Assembly: GCF_000878195.1 (NCBI RefSeq)
Contig: NZ_JXST01000023.1
Span: forward strand, 45,693 to 109,692
Origin: Mycolicibacterium llatzerense
GTDB taxonomy: Bacteria > Actinomycetota > Actinomycetes > Mycobacteriales > Mycobacteriaceae
Length of the DNA: 64,000 nucleotides
Direction: 5' to 3'
Every line of letters begins with the position of its first letter. The first letter of the stretch is position 1. The translations under genes and the position numbers were made by a program. Below are positions 16,943 through 25,835 of this stretch, one piece after another. The notes under the pieces were generated by a model that was not told the DNA's origin, made no database searches, and saw nothing but the letters and a program-made list of their open reading frames with translations.

Positions 16943-18244
16943 ATGCAGCCCAAGTCCACCGTGACCGACATCGCCGACGTCGACTACTTCACGAACCCCG
17001 AGATCGCCCAGGACCCGTACGCGTACTGGGACCACCTACGCCAGCAGGGACCCGTCGTGCGCGAACCGCACTACGGCGTGGTCGCGGTGACGGGGTACCA
17101 GGAAGTCCAGGCGGCGTTCAAGGATGTCGATTCGTTTTCCGCCGTCAACGCCATCGGCGGCCCGTTCCCACCGCTCCCCTTCACCCCGGACGGGGACGAC
17201 ATCAGCGAGCTCATCGAGGCGCACCGTCACGAGTTCCCGATTTTCGAACACATGGTGGTGATGGACCCACCCCAGCATGAAAATGCCCGATCCCTGCTGA
17301 GCCGGCTGTTGACGCCGCGCCGCCTGCAGGAGAACGCGGACTACATCTGGCACCTCGCCGACCGCCAGTTCGATGAGTTCATCGCGAACGGCCAGTGCGA
17401 GTTCCTCGGCGAATACGGCAAGCCTTTCGCCACCCTGGCCATCGCGGATCTGCTCGGGGTTCCGGAAGAGGACCGTCCGGAAATCCGGCGCAACCTCGGG
17501 GCCGGCAACGCCCCGGGCTCCCGGGTCGGCGCCCTCGACCACGAGCCCGTGGGCTCCAATCCTCTTCAGTACCTTGATGATCTGTTCAGCGGGTACATCG
17601 CCGACCGCCGGGCGAACCCGCGCGAGGATGTGCTGACCGGGCTGGCCACCGCCACCTATCCCGACGGCTCCGTCCCGCCGCTGCTGGAGGTGGTACGTCC
17701 GGCCACGTTCCTCTTCGCCGCCGGGCAGGAAACAGTCACGAAGCTGCTCAGCTCCGCGGTGAAGGTGCTCGGCGACCAGCCGGAGCTGCAGCACCACCTC
17801 CGGGAAAACCGTGATCTGATCTCCCCGTTCATCGAGGAAGCGCTGCGCCTCGAGAGCCCCACCAAGGTGGACTTCCGGCTCTGCCGCAAGTCCACCACTC
17901 TCGGTGGCGTGCCGATCAAAGCCGGCACGGTCCTGATGCTGTGCCTCGGCGCAGCCAACCGTGATCCCCGAAAGTTCGAGGACCCCAACAACTTCCATCT
18001 CGATCGCAAGAACGTACGCGAGCACATCGCCTTCGGGCGTGGCATCCACACGTGTGCCGGCGCTCCCCTGGCCCGGGTCGAGGGCCGCGTCACCATCAGC
18101 CGACTGCTCGACCGCACGCGCGACATCCGCATCAGCGAGGCCAAGCACGGCGGCCCGAACAACCGCAGCTACGGCTACGAGCCGACCTTCCTGCTGCGCG
18201 GCCTCACCGAGTTGCACATCGAGTTCACCGAGGTGCCGCGATGA
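16943..18244 (+). CDS. Cytochrome P450 of the mycofactocin-type catabolic cluster
   Basis: A 433-residue P450. ATG 16943 is chosen for its CAGGAG site at 16929-16934; an earlier start would include the operator. Seen: I-helix FLFAAGQETVTKLL, in which the usual D-T pair is replaced by Gln-Glu-Thr, ExxR in EEALRLES, and the heme loop FGRGIHTCAGAPLAR with Cys371 as ligand. AGQET-type I-helices occur in several actinobacterial P450s acting on small aliphatic or cyclic substrates. It overlaps the following aldehyde dehydrogenase start by 4 bases. Likely role: first hydroxylation of the cluster's substrate, with the SDRs and ALDH oxidising the product further. Confidence 0.92.
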   Translation: MQPKSTVTDIADVDYFTNPEIAQDPYAYWDHLRQQGPVVREPHYGVVAVTGYQEVQAAFKDVDSFSAVNAIGGPFPPLPFTPDGDDISELIEAHRHEFPIFEHMVVMDPPQHENARSLLSRLLTPRRLQENADYIWHLADRQFDEFIANGQCEFLGEYGKPFATLAIADLLGVPEEDRPEIRRNLGAGNAPGSRVGALDHEPVGSNPLQYLDDLFSGYIADRRANPREDVLTGLATATYPDGSVPPLLEVVRPATFLFAAGQETVTKLLSSAVKVLGDQPELQHHLRENRDLISPFIEEALRLESPTKVDFRLCRKSTTLGGVPIKAGTVLMLCLGAANRDPRKFEDPNNFHLDRKNVREHIAFGRGIHTCAGAPLARVEGRVTISRLLDRTRDIRISEAKHGGPNNRSYGYEPTFLLRGLTELHIEFTEVPR

Positions 18245-19698
18245 CGGTGCAGTCGGTCCTGGACGCCATCGCGAGTCGGCCCGGAGCCGGCGACGTCATC
18301 CCGATCATCAACCCCGCCACCGAGGAAGTGCTGGCCGAGTTCCGGGACGGCGGCGCCGAAGCCGTCGACGCAGCCGTGGCCCGTGCGCGCGAGAGTTTCA
18401 CGTCCGGAGTGTGGAGTGGACTGCCCGGTAGCGAGCGCGCCAAAGTGCTGTGGCGGGTGGCCGATCTGATCGACCAGCACGCCGACGAACTCGCCCAGAT
18501 TGATTCGCTGAATACCGGAATGCCGCACTTCCAGGCGTTCATGATCATGTCGACGTGCGCCGAATCCTTCCGCTACTACGCGGGCTGGTGCACCAAGCTC
18601 AACGGCATCGCTCACGACGTACAACAGACCGGCGGCATCACCGGCGCGTTCACCAACATGCACGCGTACACGCTCAAGGAGCCCTACGGCGTCGTCGGGC
18701 TGATCTTCCCGTGGAACGGGCCGGTGTTCAACGCCTGCACCAAGCTCGCGCCCGCCCTCGCCGCGGGGTGCAGCTGTATCGTCAAACCTGCTGAAGAAAC
18801 GCCACTTTCGGCCCTGCTGCTGGAGCGGATCCTGGCCGAAGCCGGGGTGCCGGACGGCGTGGTCAACCTCGTCACCGGATACGGCCACACAGTCGGGGCC
18901 GCGATCACCGCGCATCCCGGCGTCGACAAGGTCGCGTTCACCGGCTCCACCGTGGTGGGTAAGCAGATCGTGCAGGCCGCCGGCAGCGGCAACCTCAAGC
19001 GGGTCGCGCTCGAATTGGGCGGCAAGTCACCGGTCTTGATCTACGACGACGCTGACCTGGACACCGCCATCACGATGGCCGCGATGGGCATCTTCATCCA
19101 TTCCGGGCAGGGCTGCATCAGCGGATCGCGAATCTTCGCCCAGCGCAACGTGTACGACAAGGTGGTCGAGGGCGTCGCGAACATCGCGAACTCGGTGAAG
19201 CTCGGCGCACCGGCAGAGGACGGCGTCCTGATCGGCCCGATCATCAGCGCCAAACAACTCGACCAGGTGCTGGGCTTCATCGAAGGGGGCCGCCGGGACG
19301 GGGTCGAGGTGGTCACCGGCGGAAACCGGCTGGATCGCAGTGGATTCTTCGTGCACCCAACCGTTCTCACCGATGTCGCTCCCACCGCTCGCCTGTACCA
19401 GCAGGAGATCTTCGGGCCAGTGGTCGCGATCCTGCCGTTCGATGACGACGACGAAGTCGTCGCCCTCGCCAACGATTCCGAGTACGGGCTGGCTGCGACC
19501 GCCTGGACCAAGGACATCAGCCGCGCGCACCGGCTGGCGAAGCGGCTCGACGCCGGCACCGTAACCCTCAACTGCCAGATGGTGTTCGACCATTCGATGC
19601 CCTTCGGTGGCTACAAGCAGTCCGGCTGGGGCCATGAGTGGGGACGCGACGGCATCGAGAGCTTCCTGAAGACCAAGACGGTTTACGCCCAACTTTGA
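18241..19698 (+). CDS. Aldehyde dehydrogenase of the P450/SDR cluster
   Basis: A 485-residue ALDH coupled to the P450 by an ATGA overlap. Full family features are visible: IINPATEEVLAE at the N-terminus, IFPWNGPVFNACTK, KPAEETPLSALLL, the AFTGSTVVGK cofactor turn, the general base in ALELGGKSP, catalytic Cys in GQGCISGSRIF, and EIFGPVVAILPF near the C-terminus. Length is normal. It should oxidise an aldehyde produced by P450 and SDR action to the acid. Coordinated with neighbours through one plus-strand operon reaching at least 22233. Confidence 0.93.
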   Translation: MTVQSVLDAIASRPGAGDVIPIINPATEEVLAEFRDGGAEAVDAAVARARESFTSGVWSGLPGSERAKVLWRVADLIDQHADELAQIDSLNTGMPHFQAFMIMSTCAESFRYYAGWCTKLNGIAHDVQQTGGITGAFTNMHAYTLKEPYGVVGLIFPWNGPVFNACTKLAPALAAGCSCIVKPAEETPLSALLLERILAEAGVPDGVVNLVTGYGHTVGAAITAHPGVDKVAFTGSTVVGKQIVQAAGSGNLKRVALELGGKSPVLIYDDADLDTAITMAAMGIFIHSGQGCISGSRIFAQRNVYDKVVEGVANIANSVKLGAPAEDGVLIGPIISAKQLDQVLGFIEGGRRDGVEVVTGGNRLDRSGFFVHPTVLTDVAPTARLYQQEIFGPVVAILPFDDDDEVVALANDSEYGLAATAWTKDISRAHRLAKRLDAGTVTLNCQMVFDHSMPFGGYKQSGWGHEWGRDGIESFLKTKTVYAQL

Positions 19699-19722
19699 GT
19701 GCATGACGAGCAAGGAGTTCAG

Positions 19723-20553
19723 ATGGGATTGTTGGACGGGAAGGTCGCTTTCATCACCGGAGCGGCCCGTGGGCAAGGGCGTAGTCACGCCGTGCATCTG
19801 GCGAAAGAGGGCGCCTGCATCATCGCGGTCGACATCTGCGCCGACATCGCATCGAACGGTTATCCCATGGCGAGCCGCGACGAACTCGCCGAGACCGCGA
19901 CCCTCGTCGAATCGGTGGGCGGCAAGATCGTCACCGCCGTCGCTGACGTCCGTGATTTCGCCGGACTCAAATCAGCACTGGATGCCGGCGTCGAGCAGTT
20001 CGGCCGCCTCGACATCGTTTGTGCGAACGCCGGTATCGCCACGATGGCGTTCCGCGAACTGACGATCGAAGAAGAGCTCGAAATGTGGACCGACGTCATC
20101 GACGTCAATCTGACCGGGGCACTGCACACCGCCAAGGCGGCGATCCCCCATATCGTCGCCGGCGGACGCGGCGGGTCCATTGTCTTCACCAGCTCCACTG
20201 CGGGATTGAAGGGCTTCGGTGGTTCGCAGGCCGGCGGTCTGGGTTATGCGGCGTCCAAGCACGGCATCGTCGGACTCATGCGGACGTTGGCCAATGCGCT
20301 TGCCCCACAAAGTATCCGGGTGAACACCGTGCACCCGACCGCGGTCAACACCATGATGGCGGTCAACCCGGCGATGACGGCGTTCCTGGAGAACTATCCC
20401 GGTGGCGGACCACACTTAAAGAACCCCATGCCGGTCGGGTTACTCGAGCCGGAAGACATCAGTCACGCCGTAGCCTTCCTGGTCTCCGATGCTGCGCAGT
20501 ACATCACCGGAGTCACCCTCCCGGTCGACGCCGGCTTCTGCAACAAGCTATGA
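19723..20553 (+). CDS. Mycofactocin-coupled SDR family oxidoreductase (first of a tandem pair)
   Basis: A 276-residue SDR. AAGGAG at 19712-19717 sets the ATG at 19723. Motifs: FITGAARGQGRSHAVHLA, DVRDFAGLKS, CANAGIATM, TSSTAGLKGFGG, catalytic Tyr-Lys in YAASKHG, and VNTVHPTAVNT. The GQGRSHA turn and the long loop before the second acidic strand mark the mycofactocin-associated type. The stop overlaps the start of a second SDR (ATGA). Probable job: alcohol oxidation after the P450 step, passing electrons to mycofactocin. The required mycofactocin genes are not in this window. Confidence 0.9.
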   Translation: MGLLDGKVAFITGAARGQGRSHAVHLAKEGACIIAVDICADIASNGYPMASRDELAETATLVESVGGKIVTAVADVRDFAGLKSALDAGVEQFGRLDIVCANAGIATMAFRELTIEEELEMWTDVIDVNLTGALHTAKAAIPHIVAGGRGGSIVFTSSTAGLKGFGGSQAGGLGYAASKHGIVGLMRTLANALAPQSIRVNTVHPTAVNTMMAVNPAMTAFLENYPGGGPHLKNPMPVGLLEPEDISHAVAFLVSDAAQYITGVTLPVDAGFCNKL

Positions 20554-21362
20554 GCGCGGCAACCGGACGCGTAGCCGGCAAGAGAGTCCTCATCACGGGC
20601 GCAGCACGCGGGATGGGCCGCAGCCACGCCATACGTCTGGCAGAGGAGGGGGCAGACCTCATCCTCGTGGACATCTGCCAGTCCCTCTCCGTCCTCGAGT
20701 ACCCACTGGCCACCCGCGAGGACCTCGACGAAACTGCCAGGCTCGTCAGGAAATACGGCCGCCGCGCCGTGACGTTCGTCGTCGACGTTCGCGATGCCGA
20801 CGCATTGAGAGCCGCGGTCGATGACGGCGTCGAGCAGTTGGGCGGCCTCGACGGGGCCGTCGCCAATGCCGGTGTGCTCACTGCGGGAACGTGGGATACC
20901 TCCACCGCCGAACAATGGCGCACCGTCGTCGATGTGAACCTGATCGGGACGTGGAACACGTGCTCGGCGGCGCTGCCCCACCTGGTCGACCGCGGTGGCA
21001 GCCTGGTCAACATCAGCTCAGCCGCCGGCACCAAAGGAACCCCCCTTCACCATCCCTACACGGCCTCCAAGCACGGGATCGTGGGGCTCAGCAAGAGTTT
21101 GGCCAATGAGCTTGCCGCGCAGAGCGTTCGCGTGAACACCGTGCATCCGACAGGGGTGGCGACCGGAATGCAGCCGGCGTCCCTACATGGCCTGCTTCGG
21201 GACAAACGGCCCGATCTGGCACCGCTTTTCGCCAATGCACTACCGATCGTCATGGCTGAAGCCATCGACATCAGCAACGCGGTGCTGTACCTGATGTCCG
21301 ACGAATCCCGATATGTCACAGGCCTTGAATTCAAGGTCGATGCCGGCGTCACCATTCGGTGA
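20550..21362 (+). CDS. Mycofactocin-coupled SDR family oxidoreductase (second of a tandem pair)
   Basis: A 270-residue SDR coupled to the preceding one. It carries ITGAARGMGRSHAIRLA, VANAGVLTAGTWD, ISSAAGTKGTP, catalytic YTASKHG and VNTVHPTGVATGMQ. It is clearly a divergent paralogue of the upstream SDR and of the minus-strand SDR at 15227-16066, sharing the long acidic loop of the mycofactocin type. Two SDRs in tandem suggest two successive or stereospecific alcohol oxidations. The CMD-domain gene follows 16 bases downstream. Confidence 0.9.
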   Translation: MSAATGRVAGKRVLITGAARGMGRSHAIRLAEEGADLILVDICQSLSVLEYPLATREDLDETARLVRKYGRRAVTFVVDVRDADALRAAVDDGVEQLGGLDGAVANAGVLTAGTWDTSTAEQWRTVVDVNLIGTWNTCSAALPHLVDRGGSLVNISSAAGTKGTPLHHPYTASKHGIVGLSKSLANELAAQSVRVNTVHPTGVATGMQPASLHGLLRDKRPDLAPLFANALPIVMAEAIDISNAVLYLMSDESRYVTGLEFKVDAGVTIR

Positions 21363-21378
21363 GTCAGATAGGACGAGC

Positions 21379-22233
21379 ATGACCAGACTCGACACCGACC
21401 GTATGGAGCGCGGCAAGCTGGCGTACGCCGACGTAATGACCGTTCCCGCACCACCGGAATCCACACCGGTGGACGACCACTTACGGGATTTCGTCTTCGC
21501 CGACGTGTGGCAGCGTCCGGGGCTGACCCGGCGGGAACGACGATTCATCACCCTCCCCTGCGTCGCGGACGCCGATGCCGAAGACCCGTTACGCGCGCAC
21601 GTCTATGCGGCATTGAACAGTGGTGACATCACCATCCTCGAAATCCGGGAAACCGTGCTGCATTTCGCGGTGTACGCCGGCTGGCCGAAGGCTTCTCGGT
21701 TCAACATGATCGTCGACCAGGAGTGGAGCCGAATCCATCAGGAGCGCGGCCTGCCGGTCCCGGAGCCCGAACCGTTGTTGCCGCTCTCAACCCCCAGCGA
21801 CCCCGAAGAACGGCTGGCGGTCGGAGCGGCGTGCTTCAAGGACATCAACTGCCTGCCGTTCGCACCCAACCAGGACAACCCATTCCAGGGTGCCGGCATC
21901 CTGAACTTCGTTTTCGGCGAGATGTGGCTGCGGCCTGGGCTGGCCAGGAAAGAGCGGCGGCTGATCACCGTGGCCTGTGTCGCCTTTCAGGACGCACCGT
22001 TCCCGATCATCAGCCACGTCTACGCCGCGTTGAAGAGCCGTGACCTGTCGTTCGGAGAGATGGAAGAACTGATACTGCATTTCGCCGCGCACTACGGTTG
22101 GCCGAAAGCTGCACACCTGAGTCGGGTTGCAGCCGAGCAGAAACAGCGCGTCACGCAGGAATGGGCTGCCGAGACAGATGGAGCCGGACGACCACCTGCC
22201 GATGAATTCGGCCCGGAGTCCGCCGATACCTGA
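21379..22233 (+). CDS. Protein with two carboxymuconolactone decarboxylase (CMD) domains
   Basis: A 284-residue protein built of two similar halves. Each has the CMD-like pattern RRERRFITLPCV / RKERRLITVACV, an AHVYAALNSGD / SHVYAALKSRD helix, and a VLHFAVYAGWPKAS / ILHFAAHYGWPKAA helix. True carboxymuconolactone decarboxylases and AhpD-type peroxidases share this fold; the CxxC pair of AhpD is absent, so a decarboxylase, lactonase or unknown role is more likely. It closes the P450-ALDH-SDR-SDR operon and so probably acts on a late acid or lactone intermediate. The duplication inside one chain resembles a fused dimer. Confidence 0.82.
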   Translation: MTRLDTDRMERGKLAYADVMTVPAPPESTPVDDHLRDFVFADVWQRPGLTRRERRFITLPCVADADAEDPLRAHVYAALNSGDITILEIRETVLHFAVYAGWPKASRFNMIVDQEWSRIHQERGLPVPEPEPLLPLSTPSDPEERLAVGAACFKDINCLPFAPNQDNPFQGAGILNFVFGEMWLRPGLARKERRLITVACVAFQDAPFPIISHVYAALKSRDLSFGEMEELILHFAAHYGWPKAAHLSRVAAEQKQRVTQEWAAETDGAGRPPADEFGPESADT

Positions 22234-22279
22234 TGTCACTTTCGGTCCACAGCCGGCGCATAGGTGCCACACTGGCGAC

Positions 22280-22513
22280 GTGACGACGAACGATATCTAC
22301 GAGCGGCTCGGCGCGCTGGAGCAATTGGTTCGACATCTCTACGCGCAGACCGGGATCCCCGTGCCCGACGTGCGGTCGATGGCGCAATCACAAGTGTCGG
22401 ACCGAGTGCTGGAACTGCTGGCCTCCGGCAACAAGATTGCCGCCGTCAAGGCTTACCGCGATGAGGCCGGAGTCGACCTGCCCACCGCGACTCGGGTCAT
22501 CGAATCCCTGTAA
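22280..22513 (+). CDS. Small ribosomal L7/L12 C-terminal-domain-like protein
   Basis: A 77-residue protein from GTG 22280. The second half (NKIAAVKAYRDEAGVDLPTATRVIESL) looks like the helix-turn-helix part of the ribosomal L7/L12 C-terminal domain, where a K-I-x-x-V-K-x-x-R pattern recurs. The N-terminal part is a predicted helix (DIYERLGALEQLVRHLYAQTG). Such short proteins occur widely in actinobacteria with no known role. It is 46 bases after the CMD gene and 18 bases before the propeller gene. The start could be different, but upstream readings overlap the CMD gene. Confidence 0.6.
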   Translation: MTTNDIYERLGALEQLVRHLYAQTGIPVPDVRSMAQSQVSDRVLELLASGNKIAAVKAYRDEAGVDLPTATRVIESL

Positions 22514-22531
22514 CCCGAAGGAGCCGTCGCC

Positions 22532-23734
22532 ATGCTCGCAGTCATCGCAACGATCCCCGACAGCGGCGGCCCCATATCGGCGGTGCCGAGTCCGGGTGGC
22601 GATCGCCTCTACGTCGGGAACAGCGGTAGCTCGACGGTCTCCGTGATCGCCACGGCCTCCAACGCCGTGGTCGACGCCATCGGACCCGGCGTCGGATTGC
22701 AGGGCGCCCAGCAGTTGGTCGTGCATCCAGACGGCACTCGGCTGTACTGCAACAACCTCGGTGGGCTGTCGGTGATGGACGTCAGCACCAAATCCGTTGT
22801 GGCCGTGGTGCTGTCCGGCTGGGCGGGCCAGGTGGCGGTCCACCCCGACGGCTCCACCGTCTACCTTGCCTCGGGCGGTGACATCGACGGCACCTCCGAC
22901 CCGAAGGTCATGCTGATCGACGCCGCCACCAACACCGTGACCGGAACCATAAAGGTCGACGAGGCGTACTACCTGGCCGTCAGCCCCGACGGCACCCGGC
23001 TCTACGTCGCGGGCTACGGCGGCGACCCAATCTGGGCCATCGACACCGCCACCCACAGCGTCGTCAAGACGATCACTCTCGGCAAGCCGATCAGCGGGCT
23101 CGTCGTCAGCCCCGACAACAGCCGCATCTATGTGATGGGCGCGGTCAAGTTCGGTGTCACCACCAGCAACGTGACCATGGTCGATGTCGGCACCGGTGCG
23201 GTCACCACCGGCGTCACCTTCCCGCTCGGCCAGGAGCTCAACGACATTGCTGTCGCACCCGATGGTTCGGCGCTCTACGCCACCCAGCTGACCGGCGATG
23301 TGAGCCGGATCGACACCGCCACCATGGCCGTGACTGATACCGTAAACGTCGGTAATTACGCAGGGGCCGTTGCTGTTTCGCCCAATGGCTCGCGGATCTA
23401 CGTCACCAACCGCTTCAACAACACGGTGTCGGTGATCGCGCAATTGCACACCCTCCCCGGGGGCATCGACCTGCCGGATCTGGTCGGCAAGCTGATTGGT
23501 GGCGCTGCCGCGGGCGGGAACGGCTGGCTGGTAATCGGCGATCACTTCTATCCGATCCCGCCGCGGGAGCCCGTACTGCAGGCCATTGCGCGAGCGCTCG
23601 CGCCACACGTCGGTAAGCCGGTGCAGAACCACGAGTTGGGTCAGCGCCTGCGCCGCACTCTGGCATCCGATCCCGAAGCCCCGAAAATGGCGCCCGGAAA
23701 CTTCCACCCCGATGGGCATCGGCCGCAGCACTAG
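22532..23734 (+). CDS. YVTN/YncE-family beta-propeller protein
   Basis: A 400-residue protein with GAAGGAG before ATG 22532. It is almost entirely repeated propeller blades of about 40-45 residues, each with a phrase like SPGGDRLYVGNSGSSTVSVI, SPDGTRLYVAGYGG, SPDNSRIYVMGAVK or SPNGSRIYVTNRFNNT. The last 85 residues are non-repetitive. No signal peptide or membrane segment is visible, so location is uncertain; many relatives are exported. YncE-type propellers bind DNA or ligands, but no function can be assigned here. Confidence 0.8.
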   Translation: MLAVIATIPDSGGPISAVPSPGGDRLYVGNSGSSTVSVIATASNAVVDAIGPGVGLQGAQQLVVHPDGTRLYCNNLGGLSVMDVSTKSVVAVVLSGWAGQVAVHPDGSTVYLASGGDIDGTSDPKVMLIDAATNTVTGTIKVDEAYYLAVSPDGTRLYVAGYGGDPIWAIDTATHSVVKTITLGKPISGLVVSPDNSRIYVMGAVKFGVTTSNVTMVDVGTGAVTTGVTFPLGQELNDIAVAPDGSALYATQLTGDVSRIDTATMAVTDTVNVGNYAGAVAVSPNGSRIYVTNRFNNTVSVIAQLHTLPGGIDLPDLVGKLIGGAAAGGNGWLVIGDHFYPIPPREPVLQAIARALAPHVGKPVQNHELGQRLRRTLASDPEAPKMAPGNFHPDGHRPQH

Positions 23735-23847
23735 GCGCGGCCGAAAGGCGTCGCCCCACAAACATTGCAAATAGCTCAGCACCGAGGCAATTTTGTCGAT
23801 ACCGTCAATATTGCTTGAGTTCCACACCCTCGGTCAGGAGCTTTCAA

Positions 23848-24927
23848 ATGCATACACTCACAACTCGTTTGAGCCTGCCCACCGCCGCCGCCGTCATGGC
23901 CGCCGGCGTCATCGTCACCGCCTCTCCACCACCGGCGTTGACCGCCCTACCGGCACCGGCGATCCACAGCGTGCAGCTGCCGGATATCCAGCTCACCGCC
24001 ACGATCGCCGACATCCTGCAATTCCCCGCGTTCAGGCAGTGGGTGATCAATCAGGTCGATGACGCCCTGACGATCGGCGTCGGCCTCGCCAAAGCGGGCC
24101 AGGGCGTCGGACAAACGATCAATGCCATCCCAGGGCTCGTGGTCACCGTCGCCCAGCAGATCCTCGCCCGGGACCTGGTCGGGGCACTCGGCACCGTCGA
24201 GGCGGGACTGATCGGCGCGGTGACCGTCATCGGCGGGCCGATCCTGGTCTCCGTCATCGAGCGCAACCAGCGCCAACTGGCGGTCGACCAGGCCCTGCAA
24301 CAAGCGGTGCCCGCGGCGCTCATCGGACTCGGCGCCGGCCTGCTCGGCGGCTTCAACGACTTCGCGACCTCCGCGATCATCGCCGGTCAGAACGTCGTGG
24401 CCGCCCTCCTGCCCATCAACATCGGCAATCTCGTCACCGCCGTGGTCGACGGCGTCAAGCTCGTCGTCCAGGGACTCGGCACCGGCGCCGGCAAGATCGT
24501 CGACGGGATCGCCTTCGCGCAGCAGACCATCGCCCACGCGCTGGCCACTCAACCGGCACCGATCGCGGCCGTGACGCCCACGCCGGCAGCCGGGGTCGCG
24601 ATCACCGCAGTGCCGAAGATTGCGGCGCCGAAGGTCAAGCCTGCACTGAAGCCCGTGCCCACAGCAGCCAAGCCCGCGGCGACCACCCCGACGGACACCA
24701 AGGACCCGACAGATACCAAGGACGCCACCAAGCCGGACACCACCGGCGCTGACAACGGGACCAAGCCGGACGCCACCGGGGCCGGAACCACTTCGAACGC
24801 CAATTCGGGCACGTCGGACACCGGCAGCAAGACCGAGAAGAAGACGAGCACCAAGAAGCCGAAGTCGAAGTCCGGCAAGAAGACCCAGAGCACGAAGGCC
24901 GCCGCGACGTCGCAGGCCGCCGCCTGA
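23848..24927 (+). CDS. Secreted protein with a hydrophobic helical body and a Lys/Thr/Ala-rich tail
   Basis: A 359-residue protein; CAGGAG precedes ATG 23848. A signal peptide (HTLTTRLSLPTAAAVMAAG, cleavage likely after the Ala-rich TALPAPA region) leads into about 200 residues rich in small and hydrophobic amino acids with predicted amphipathic helices, then roughly 100 residues of repeated Thr, Asp, Lys, Pro and Ala (TDTKDPTDTKDATKPDT) that end in a strongly basic Lys-rich stretch. I recognise no catalytic motif. Such tails in mycobacteria can bind anionic wall polymers; that is inference. Confidence 0.7.
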   Translation: MHTLTTRLSLPTAAAVMAAGVIVTASPPPALTALPAPAIHSVQLPDIQLTATIADILQFPAFRQWVINQVDDALTIGVGLAKAGQGVGQTINAIPGLVVTVAQQILARDLVGALGTVEAGLIGAVTVIGGPILVSVIERNQRQLAVDQALQQAVPAALIGLGAGLLGGFNDFATSAIIAGQNVVAALLPINIGNLVTAVVDGVKLVVQGLGTGAGKIVDGIAFAQQTIAHALATQPAPIAAVTPTPAAGVAITAVPKIAAPKVKPALKPVPTAAKPAATTPTDTKDPTDTKDATKPDTTGADNGTKPDATGAGTTSNANSGTSDTGSKTEKKTSTKKPKSKSGKKTQSTKAAATSQAAA

Positions 24928-25080
24928 GGTCGAGCATCAACGGTATCCGCGTCTCACTGCGAGTCGGCCACTGTTCACTTTGAGTTCGCAGTCTGTCCCT
25001 ACCATCCGCCCCTACTGCCGTCGCAGCCGATGGACGCGCTGAGAGCGCGTCCGTCAACTCGAAAGCAACAGGAGCACAAG

Positions 25081-25794
25081 GTGATCGACACACTGGATAT
25101 CGCGCTGCGGATCGGCGCCGGCCTGGGCCTCGGCGCGGCGATCGGGCTGGAGCGACAATGGCGCTCCCGCAACGCCGGATTGCGCACCGCCGCTCTGGTC
25201 AGCCTGGGGTCAACGCTGTTCGTGATCATGGGCGGCTACACCTTCGCCGGGGAACACGCCGACCCCACCCGGGTCGCCGCCCAGGTCGCATCCGGTATCG
25301 GCTTCCTCGGTGCCGGCGTGATCATGCAACAAGGCGCCACGATCTCCGGGCTCAACACCGCGGCCACCCTATGGGCGTCGGCCGCCATCGGCGCCCTGGC
25401 CGGCGGCGGACTGATGGTGCCCGCCGTGATCGGAAGTTGCGCGGTCATCGCCGCCAACATCTTCCTGCGACCCGTCGGACGCACGCTGGACCGGCACCGC
25501 CGCCCCGGCGCCGAAGAGTCCTCCGCCGAATACCGGTTCGAGGTGCGGTGCGCGACCAGCGCGGAACTCCACATCCGCAGCCTCATCTTCGACGCGATCT
25601 CGCACCCCAACCTCACGGTGCGATCCATCTCCGCGGTCGATCTGCCTGACGACGAGGGGGTGCGCATCACCGCCACCGTCATCGCCGACGAACGCGACGA
25701 CCACCGCATCGAGGCCGCGCTGGCAGACGTCATCAAGGCGCCGGCTGTCACGGCGGTCCGGTGGAGCGCCGACGACATGAGCCCGGTCGACTAG
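25081..25794 (+). CDS. MgtC/SapB family membrane protein
   Basis: A 237-residue protein from GTG 25081 with an AGGAG site. Four to five transmembrane helices occupy the first 150 residues, including the conserved MgtC patch RIGAGLGLGAAIGLERQWR, RTAALVSLGSTLFV and ASGIGFLGAGVIM, then NTAATLWASAAIGALAGGG. A cytosolic ACT-like tail follows (RFEVRCATSAELHI to the end). MgtC proteins help pathogens survive low Mg2+ and inhibit F-ATPase; M. tuberculosis MgtC is Rv1811. No M-box riboswitch features were found in the 153 bases upstream. Confidence 0.88.
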   Translation: MIDTLDIALRIGAGLGLGAAIGLERQWRSRNAGLRTAALVSLGSTLFVIMGGYTFAGEHADPTRVAAQVASGIGFLGAGVIMQQGATISGLNTAATLWASAAIGALAGGGLMVPAVIGSCAVIAANIFLRPVGRTLDRHRRPGAEESSAEYRFEVRCATSAELHIRSLIFDAISHPNLTVRSISAVDLPDDEGVRITATVIADERDDHRIEAALADVIKAPAVTAVRWSADDMSPVD

Positions 25795-25835
25795 AAACAG
25801 CCCCACTGGCCGACGAAGCCGCTACCAGGGGAATT

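Noticed and set aside
22388..23827. Minus-strand open frame of 479 codons opposite the propeller gene
   Set aside because: The plus strand has regular YVTN blades and a good ribosome binding site.
24928..25080. M-box or other Mg2+ riboswitch before the MgtC gene
   Set aside because: No conserved M-box helices or loops could be recognised in the 153 bases.
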